64,000 bases of DNA from CAVQRC01 sp963715045 (lineage in GTDB: Bacteria > Planctomycetota > Planctomycetia > Pirellulales > Lacipirellulaceae). Where the stretch lies: contig CAVQRC010000009.1 in assembly GCA_963715045.1 (NCBI GenBank), positions 310,001 through 374,000 of the forward strand. Reading direction: 5' to 3'. Positions 58,533 to 64,000 of this stretch are shown here, piece after piece; within the stretch, counting starts at the first letter, position 1; the number at the start of each line of letters is the position of its first letter. The notes beneath the pieces were generated by a model, which ran no database searches, was not told the origin of the DNA, and worked only from the letters and a program-made list of their open reading frames with translations. The position numbers and the translations under genes are program-made.

Positions 58533-59321
58533 TTAGCGCTGATCGGCGAAGTACGCGGTGAGCAGGTGGGTTGCCTCTTTTGAAGTCGCGTCGAGTCGGA
58601 CTTGCCAGGCGGAGCGGAGCAGACCCACGGAATCAAACTGGGCCGGGTCTACGGAGCCCAGAATTGCGGCAGCGATCTTGCCGTTCAAGTCGGGCGAGGC
58701 TGCCTGGGAGCAGAATGCCGCCGCGACATTGGCGCGAAAGGCAGCCAGGAGCATGGCCCAGCCGGCGTCGGTTGGCGTGCGGTCTCGCGGTTGGCCCAGG
58801 GCGTGGATGTTTTCGAACAGTCGCCGCGAACTGCAGCAGTACGTCGTGGCTGCACGGAAGCGACGGCTCAAGCGGGCGAGGAGGAGGTCGGTCCAACGCT
58901 CGCAACTGTGGCGAATCAAGTTGAGCGTGCAGACTTCGGGATTGCAGGCAGCGGGTGCGTCGGCCATTTGCGCGAAGATCTGCCCGCGGATTTCCTGGTG
59001 GGCGAGAAAGATGCTGCGGCCGATGGATGCCTCAGAATGTGGTCCGCCAGCGGAACCGGCAAGGACGGCGGACCAGACACGCGTGAGGATGTCGCTGGCG
59101 ATGACTTCTTCGAGTATTGGACGCGACGCAGCCCAGGCTCGTTGGGTTTCGGTCGTCGAAGTCGATGGAAAGATGTCGTTGCCGGTGCCCAGGACCTGGT
59201 GCCAGCGATCGATCCGCCGGCGGGAATGCGTCCAGTAATCGCTCAGCCCCTCTCGCATCACGACGTCTGGTGGATGCGTTGCAACCACCGCGGCCAGCAT
59301 GGTGAGGTCTCGAACATGCAT
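58533..59321 (-). CDS. conserved-looking hypothetical protein
   Basis: 262 residues from the ATG at 59321 (MHVRDLTMLAAVVATHPPDV). The frame extends to a TTG at 59552, but the added 77 residues are Ser/Pro-rich and look non-native, so the ATG is preferred. The protein is helical, with DYWTHSRRRIDRWHQVLG, HQEIRGQIFAQMADAPAACN and LNLIRHSCERWTDLLLARLS, and no catalytic motif. It looks like a single-domain cytoplasmic protein of the kind conserved in planctomycetes. Function unknown. Confidence 0.65.
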   Translation of the reverse strand: MHVRDLTMLAAVVATHPPDVVMREGLSDYWTHSRRRIDRWHQVLGTGNDIFPSTSTTETQRAWAASRPILEEVIASDILTRVWSAVLAGSAGGPHSEASIGRSIFLAHQEIRGQIFAQMADAPAACNPEVCTLNLIRHSCERWTDLLLARLSRRFRAATTYCCSSRRLFENIHALGQPRDRTPTDAGWAMLLAAFRANVAAAFCSQAASPDLNGKIAAAILGSVDPAQFDSVGLLRSAWQVRLDATSKEATHLLTAYFADQR

Positions 59322-59662
59322 GGCGTCGACAGCGAAAGGGCCCGTGGGAAATGGACGTACCGGTGGAGAAACCCGAGGGGACGGGGCTTCTCGCACCGGT
59401 ACGCCGCCGGAGACGAATGACGCAGCCAGCGATGTGAGGAGAGGAGAGAACCGGCTGCGTTGGGTCGTAAGAGGGGAAAGCAAGGCGGATGCCAAAACCT
59501 TCCGGGGAGGCTCATCGCTGATCGCGCAGCCCGCCAAATGGCAGACTGACAAAAGACTTGCGTCAATAGGGAGACATCAGGGGATGGAACTCGGGGCTGC
59601 GTGACGTGCACTTCTCGCCACACGCTCCCCTGCTGTGGGTGGTGGAAACGCATCCCCGTTCA

Positions 59663-59700
59663 TCAGGGGTCGGGGATCAGGGGTCGGGGATCAGGACTCG
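59663..59700 (+). repeat. 14-bp direct repeat
   Basis: About 2.5 copies of CAGGGGTCGGGGAT between two genes. Probably simple slippage. Confidence 0.6.
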
Positions 59701-59771
59701 GAGCTGCAGTTGAATGCGAGGATGCAGGCTCGTTGTGCGAGCGAACCCTGAATTCGAAGATTGGCCGTGCA

Positions 59772-60830
59772 CTAGTCTCGATGAATGACTTCCATCGTTT
59801 CGTTTCCGCCGATCAGCACCGCATCCTCCGAATCGACGCCCGGTGCGCGTGCATTGCTGTTGTTGAGAAACAACTTGTCACCGCCGGCGAGCGTGGGACA
59901 ACCGGCAATGAAATCGATCCTGCCATCGGCGAACAGGACATTCATGCCGATTCCGCGGTGATTGTCGCTTTGCAGGAAGGGCCCGGCCTGGCCCGGCCCG
60001 TCGGAAACCAGTGGGGAAAACGGACTCCCATCAAGTCGCCAGGACTGGTAGCCGCGGGGGCCGAAATGCCCGATGCGATAGGCCAGGCTGCCGCCAATGC
60101 GACGGTGCAGGTCGGAGCCGTTCTGCCGCGCGGCCAGATACTCTTGCCGGGAGGGGACCTGCAGCGGAGATCCTCGACGGCGGATCTGATCGGCTAGATA
60201 CGAGTCGGGACAGACGACGCTCGAAAAGGCGGTCTGGGTATCAAGCAGGTTTTCGTTCACCATCAAGAGTGGTACGTCGCCGCCAGAGACGCGTGAAACT
60301 GCCATGGACCGCGAATGCGATGGAACGGGAAAGTGGCCGCGGAATTGGGTGCCATCGGGAACGAATCCGTTGTGAAGCTCGGCATATTTCAGGATCGCTT
60401 CGGCAAGATGTAGGAGATTCGCCTGACATTGATCCCGTCGGGCGAGGAAGCGGCTCTCCTGCAAGGCGGGCATAAAGAACATGGCCATCGCCAGCACAAC
60501 ACCGGCTGCGACTGCCAAATCGGTGGACGACCAGTTGGTTTGGGGCGGCCTGCGATGGGCCACCTCGCGGCATCGGCTTGGCGGGCTGGCGATCAACCAG
60601 GGTTCGTCGGTCGCCCCGGCAATGTACGCACAGGTACGTTCGGCGAGGCCCCGGGGGGGCTCGTGACGCGATTCGCAGGGAGTCCGTTCCGGATCGGCTG
60701 CTTCCAGGCAACTGCGAAGACGCTCGAGCTCCGCGCGAAGCCCGGCGTCTTGCAGCAATGCAGCTTCGACCTCGCGCCGCTGACGCTCATCGAGGTCGCC
60801 TAACAGATAGTCCAAAAGTCGCTCTTGCAT
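59772..60830 (-). CDS. anti-sigma-factor-like protein fused to a pseudopilin-like (DUF1559-like) extracytoplasmic domain
   Basis: 352 residues. The N-terminus (MQERLLDYLLGDLDERQRRE, VEAALLQDAGLRAELERLRS) is a helical cytoplasmic domain like the N-terminal part of anti-sigma factors. One membrane helix (TDLAVAAGVVLAMAMFFMPA, about residues 103-122) follows. The outer part resembles DUF1559: RRDQCQANLLHLAEAILKYA, CPDSYLADQIR, and near the end NHRGIGMNVLFADGRIDFI, close to the H-X9-DG motif but with ten residues between H and DG. The gene lies 15 bases after the sigma factor gene and is surely co-transcribed. It probably holds the sigma factor until an envelope signal is sensed. Confidence 0.85.
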   Translation of the reverse strand: MQERLLDYLLGDLDERQRREVEAALLQDAGLRAELERLRSCLEAADPERTPCESRHEPPRGLAERTCAYIAGATDEPWLIASPPSRCREVAHRRPPQTNWSSTDLAVAAGVVLAMAMFFMPALQESRFLARRDQCQANLLHLAEAILKYAELHNGFVPDGTQFRGHFPVPSHSRSMAVSRVSGGDVPLLMVNENLLDTQTAFSSVVCPDSYLADQIRRRGSPLQVPSRQEYLAARQNGSDLHRRIGGSLAYRIGHFGPRGYQSWRLDGSPFSPLVSDGPGQAGPFLQSDNHRGIGMNVLFADGRIDFIAGCPTLAGGDKLFLNNSNARAPGVDSEDAVLIGGNETMEVIHRD

Positions 60831-60845
60831 TACGCTGCGAAAGGA

Positions 60846-61505
60846 TCACTTTGGTGCGGCAGCGAACTGGGAGTCTTCCCAAGCTTGCTTGAGTTTGGCC
60901 ATTGCCGTGTGAAGCCGACTCTTGACGGTACCTACGGGGATCGACAGGATTTCAGCGGCCTCGCGATACTTCAGGCCGCGGAAGTAAATCAGCTGCACGG
61001 CTGTGCTGAGTTGTTCTGGCAGCCGGGCGACGGCCCGACGGATCCAGTCGACCCGTTCGGCCGCCTCGGCTCGCTCGACGGGCCCCGGGTGACCGCCGAC
61101 GAGCAGGTCGAGCAGCCCTCCCAGGTCTTCTCCCTCGGCCCGATGCCGACGGTCGAGGCTCACCAGCCGATGGCGTCGATTACGCCGCTGGGCATCGATG
61201 GCCTGATTCGTAGCCACGGTGTACAGCCAGGGTCGAAATCGCCTTCCCTCTTCGAAGGTGTCACACTTCAGGTGCACCTGCAGAAAGGCCGTCTGAAACG
61301 CATCTTCTGCCATCGCCGCATCTCCGAGAAATCGCCGGAGATAGTTGTAAAGTTCGCGCTCGTAACGTTCGACCAGGGAGGCGAAGTAAACCTCACGGCC
61401 GGTCGATCGATACTCGAACAACAGTTCTTCGTCACTCATCTCGGCAATGCCGGCCCTCACCGCCTGACCATCAATCCCTTGCGCTTCCCTGTTTTTGGTC
61501 AACAT
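60846..61505 (-). CDS. ECF sigma factor, RNA polymerase sigma-70 family
   Basis: 219 residues from ATG 61505 (MLTKNREAQGIDGQ), with TGAGG nine bases upstream. Region 2 reads VERYERELYNYLRRFLGDAA, DAFQTAFLQVHLKCDTFEEG and RPWLYTVATNQAIDAQRRNR; region 4 reads RLPEQLSTAVQLIYFRGLKY, REAAEILSIPVGTVKSRLHT. The linker between them holds SLDRRHRAEGEDLGGLLDLL. Such factors redirect RNA polymerase to stress or envelope promoters. It is followed by the anti-sigma-like gene. The frame is intact. Confidence 0.95.
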   Translation of the reverse strand: MLTKNREAQGIDGQAVRAGIAEMSDEELLFEYRSTGREVYFASLVERYERELYNYLRRFLGDAAMAEDAFQTAFLQVHLKCDTFEEGRRFRPWLYTVATNQAIDAQRRNRRHRLVSLDRRHRAEGEDLGGLLDLLVGGHPGPVERAEAAERVDWIRRAVARLPEQLSTAVQLIYFRGLKYREAAEILSIPVGTVKSRLHTAMAKLKQAWEDSQFAAAPK

Positions 61506-62114
61506 GATTACGAACCTCATTTGAAGAGGGTTCGACGTGCCGGGAAGCAATCCTTGTTACCCTGCCGTCGGACTTGGTCAAAAGGCCAGCCCACGCATTT
61601 TAACGGATGCGTGTCCCTGGGTTGGACTTGGCGGCAGAAAAGGTCCGTCGTGGCCTGCTGGCACTCAACGTCGACCTGCCGCATCGCAGGTCACGCTCCC
61701 TTCTCTCTCCGTCCGATTATGGTGATCGCAACTGGTGTGCCGAAACTGAGGGTCGAGCGCGTCTCAAACTAGCCTTGGGGCACTTAAAGTCTATGCCAGG
61801 AAAAGGTTTACGCCATCTCCTTGAATCTTCGGCAGGCGTTTCAAGAAGAGAATCACCGCGTGTGTCTATGCCAATTTTGCATTCCGTTACACGGTTCTTG
61901 GCCCGTTTCGGGGCGTCTTGAGCTCCGGCTGTACAATAATGCCCCACCGTTTGGCCGACTGGACACCTCATGTCGACGTCCACCGACGACTCTGGTCGAC
62001 CGGCTGACTGCACCGCCGCGAGTGGGCGGCCTACGTCATGGCTTCGCCGGTCTGATCAAAAGCTTGCCTTGCAGTCCGTCCGCATCTTTAACCGCAATTT
62101 CAGGAACACGTTCA
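61506..62114. other. divergent intergenic region
   Basis: About 610 bases between the sigma factor start and the methyltransferase start, both promoters presumably within. Frames here look non-coding. No repeat or RNA gene recognised. Confidence 0.45.
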
Positions 62115-62798
62115 ATGCTCTCTCGTGTTCTCGAGCCCGAGATCATGGACTCCCGTCGTGAGGCCGTCGACTACGACGCGATGGATCACCGCGATGTGAA
62201 TGTTCGCTTCGTCGAGGATTTGCTGGCTGCCGCGGCCACTCGATCGGTGACCGACAGCCCCGGGGCAGAATTGCTCGACCTGGGCACCGGGACTGCTCAA
62301 CAGCCCGTCATCCTCTGCCAAAAGTGGAAGCAGATCCGTGTCGTAGCGACGGATGCGGCGGGCCACATGCTGGCGGTCGCTGGCCGCAACGTCGCCGCCG
62401 CCCGGTTTGGCGAGCGGATCTCGCTCGTCCGCTGCGACGCTAAGAAGCTACCGTTTGAAGACGCCCGGTTTACCGTCGTGATGAGCAACAGCATCGTGCA
62501 CCACGTGCCCGAACCCCGCCGCGTGTTCCGCGAAGCGATTCGCGTAACCTCCGTTGGCGGTCAGTTGTTTTTTCGCGATCTGCTGCGTCCCGCGACGCCG
62601 GCTGAGCTTGAGCGGCTCGTTGCGCTCTACGCGTCGGGAGCCAATCCGCATCAGAGAAAGCTGTTCTCCGATTCACTACATGCTGCTTTGACGATCCCTG
62701 AGGTGCTCGATATCGTGACGTCCCTGGGTTTCGCAGAGCAGACCGTCCAGCAGACCTCGGATCGACATTGGACCTGGGCAGCAGGTCGCGAAGATTAA
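62115..62798 (+). CDS. class I SAM-dependent methyltransferase
   Basis: 228 residues from ATG 62115 (MLSRVLEPEIMDSRREAVDY); the longer upstream frame looks non-coding. SAM-binding motif I is ELLDLGTGTAQQPVILC, then VVATDAAGHMLAVAGRNVAA with the acidic motif II residue, CDAKKLPFEDARFTVVMSNS and the HHVPEPRRVFREAIRV block with EVLDIVTSLGFAEQT near the end. It belongs to the Methyltransf_11-type small-molecule group. The palindromic element copy C follows its stop within three bases. Confidence 0.92.
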   Translation: MLSRVLEPEIMDSRREAVDYDAMDHRDVNVRFVEDLLAAAATRSVTDSPGAELLDLGTGTAQQPVILCQKWKQIRVVATDAAGHMLAVAGRNVAAARFGERISLVRCDAKKLPFEDARFTVVMSNSIVHHVPEPRRVFREAIRVTSVGGQLFFRDLLRPATPAELERLVALYASGANPHQRKLFSDSLHAALTIPEVLDIVTSLGFAEQTVQQTSDRHWTWAAGRED

Positions 62799-62800
62799 CA

Positions 62801-62873
62801 GCCGATCCCAAAATCTGTTCAGCAGCCGAATTCTCCGGCCGTGGGACGCGTTCACTGGCATTCAGGGATAGGT
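62801..62873 (+). repeat. 75-bp palindromic element, copy C
   Basis: Reads GCCGATCCCAAAAT, CTCCGGCCGTGGGACGCG, TTCACTGGCATTCAGGGAT, AGGT. Same orientation as copy A and again directly after a stop codon. It ends about 36 bases before the TTG start of the M48 protease. Confidence 0.8.
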
Positions 62874-62908
62874 GCGAAGAGCAACCCGTTACCAAGAAAG
62901 AGTGTGGA

Positions 62909-64000
62909 TTGTCCGAGCCTGCATCGTCCCCCGAAACGTCGGAAGTCACAGACCGCTCCGCAGCCGAATTCGCCGAAGTCGACGAGGCAGAAATCAAACG
63001 GTACGGCCGGATTTCCCTTGCCTGCGACCTGGCCGATCGAGCGATTGATCTCGCGTTTCTCTCGGTCGCCGCATTCGTGTTGGCGGTACCTCTCGACGCG
63101 TCGCTGTCTCGAATCCCAGGGTTAAGCGGCCCGCACTCGATCGTGCGGTTGATCGCCATGTTCTTCGTGATCTATGGGTTGCATCTGGTGGTCTCGATCC
63201 CGCTTTCTTTCTATTCCGGATTCCTCGTCGAGCACCAATTCGAACTCAGCACGCTCTCGGCTGGAAAGTGGCTGAAGCGTTACACTCAGCGGCATCTGCT
63301 CAACTCGGTGTTCAGTTGTGTGATGTACGTTGGCATCTTCGTGCTGATCTGGACGACGGGCGGCTGGTGGTGGGTGATCGCGGCTGCGTTGTTCTTCGTT
63401 GTCAGCGTGGTGATGGGACAACTGTTCCCGGTTTTGATTCTTCCGCGGTTCTATCAGACGACCCGACTGGAAGACCGCGAATTGCAGGACCGGATGGCGA
63501 AGCTGGCGACGGGTACAGGGCTTTCGATCACGGGCATTTATCGCATGGCGTTGAGTGCCGAGACCAAGAAGGCGAATGCGATGCTGGTGGGACTGGGGCG
63601 GACCCGTCGGGTTCTGATGGGAGACACGCTGCTCGATAACTTTTCCGCCGATGAGATCGAGGTCATCATTGCCCACGAAATCGGCCACCACGCCCATCGG
63701 CACATTCCCAAACTGATTCTCATGGGCTTGGTGTACAGTGCCGTGGGCCTGTGGCTGTGCGATCGGCTGTTGCTGACGCTGACGGGCGTCAGCGACTACG
63801 ATGCTGTGGGAGTCGCTGCGCTGCCGCTGCTGATGCTGGCCTTGACGCTGTTCGCGATGGCCTTGGAGCCGCTCACAAACTTGATCAGCCGGCATTTCGA
63901 GCGACAGAGTGACCGCTACGCGCTGACGCACACCGGGTTGCATGACGCCTATCGGACCGCCTACGCCAAGTTATCGCAGCAGAACAAAGCCGATCCCAAC
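62909..64000 (+). CDS. M48 family metallopeptidase (Ste24-like), 3' truncated
   Basis: The first 364 codons, cut by the window end. No ATG precedes the coding text in frame; the best start is a TTG at 62909 (then SEPASSPETSEVTDRSAAEF) with AAAGAG upstream. Membrane helices include DLAFLSVAAFVLAVPLDASL and SVFSCVMYVGIFVLIW. The zinc site is EVIIAHEIGHHAHRH, with the HExxH at His256-His260, and the third ligand is in SRHFERQSDRYAL (about Glu331), as in Ste24/HtpX-type M48 enzymes. It is an integral-membrane protease that probably degrades or matures membrane proteins. Confidence 0.9.
   Translation, partial: MSEPASSPETSEVTDRSAAEFAEVDEAEIKRYGRISLACDLADRAIDLAFLSVAAFVLAVPLDASLSRIPGLSGPHSIVRLIAMFFVIYGLHLVVSIPLSFYSGFLVEHQFELSTLSAGKWLKRYTQRHLLNSVFSCVMYVGIFVLIWTTGGWWWVIAAALFFVVSVVMGQLFPVLILPRFYQTTRLEDRELQDRMAKLATGTGLSITGIYRMALSAETKKANAMLVGLGRTRRVLMGDTLLDNFSADEIEVIIAHEIGHHAHRHIPKLILMGLVYSAVGLWLCDRLLLTLTGVSDYDAVGVAALPLLMLALTLFAMALEPLTNLISRHFERQSDRYALTHTGLHDAYRTAYAKLSQQNKADPN

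Noticed and set aside
58226..58561. Plus-strand frame of 111 codons in the gap at 57.9-58.5 kb
   Set aside because: Arginine/Pro-rich text without a start signal or family resemblance.
63988..64000. GCCGATCCCAA at the window end as another palindromic element arm
   Set aside because: It lies inside the M48 coding frame (reading KADPN) and no partner arm can be seen.
1..64000. tRNA, rRNA, CRISPR array, prophage or restriction system
   Set aside because: No cloverleaf, regularly spaced short repeats, integrase, phage structural gene or restriction motif was recognised on reading both strands; a covariance-model search was not possible.

Overview
The window is GC-rich DNA from a planctomycete, most likely of the Pirellulales type. 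The evidence is the combination of families: Gfo/Idh/MocA oxidoreductases with Tat signals, a DUF1592-type cytochrome gene next to a DUF1552 gene, two DUF1559 pseudopilin-like proteins (FTLVE signal and H-X9-DG end), a PVC-type haem-binding dehydrogenase, a DUF1080 protein, dockerin-like DVDGQDFLIWQ repeats, a PEP-CTERM protein and a LEPRxLL-type surface-protein signal. An LptD-like barrel indicates a diderm envelope.

Layout. 1-9.2 kb: a 5'-truncated oxidoreductase, a nucleotidyltransferase, a CE15-like esterase, then a minus-strand run DUF1592 > DUF1552 > DUF5661 > VIT1 with overlapping or nearly touching ends. 9.4-16.9 kb: two DUF1559 proteins, a small lipoprotein, a YihY-family membrane protein, a 1.2-kb intergenic stretch packed with palindromic repeats, a sialate O-acetylesterase and an EF-hand lipoprotein. 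17-23.4 kb: oxidoreductase, PVC-type cytochrome/dehydrogenase, two small hypotheticals and a DUF1080 protein. 23.4-45.5 kb: on the minus strand, one giant surface-protein gene of about 22.1 kb (about 7,380 codons if repaired), with LEPRxLL signal, beta-rich repeats, RTX repeats, a seven-repeat propeller-like region, right-handed beta-helix and malectin-like modules (two complete and one partial almost identical 747-codon units), and a dockerin-like end. 46-64 kb: RecQ helicase, MMPL/RND transporter, methyltransferase, PEP-CTERM protein, LptD-like protein, a polytopic membrane protein, a helix-hairpin-helix/HTH protein, a conserved hypothetical, an ECF sigma factor with an unusual anti-sigma/pseudopilin-like partner, a second methyltransferase and a 3'-truncated M48 protease.

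How the genes work together. The Gfo/Idh, DUF1080, DUF1592/DUF1552, PVC-haem, esterase and sialate esterase genes fit planctomycetal polysaccharide breakdown and periplasmic oxidation. The giant LEPRxLL protein, PEP-CTERM protein, pseudopilins and LptD build the cell surface. The sigma/anti-sigma pair probably senses an envelope signal.

Two features stand out. First, many long conserved genes are broken by single-base indels (about 19 in the giant gene, about six in the DUF1592 gene, one or two each in the esterase, sialate esterase, RecQ, MMPL and PEP-CTERM genes), while other long frames (1,005, 884 and about 2,400 codons) are intact. This suggests patchy sequence error, though decay cannot be excluded. 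Second, several dispersed palindromic repeat families occur between genes, including a roughly 75-bp element placed directly after three stop codons. No tRNA, rRNA, CRISPR array, transposase or prophage gene was recognised.
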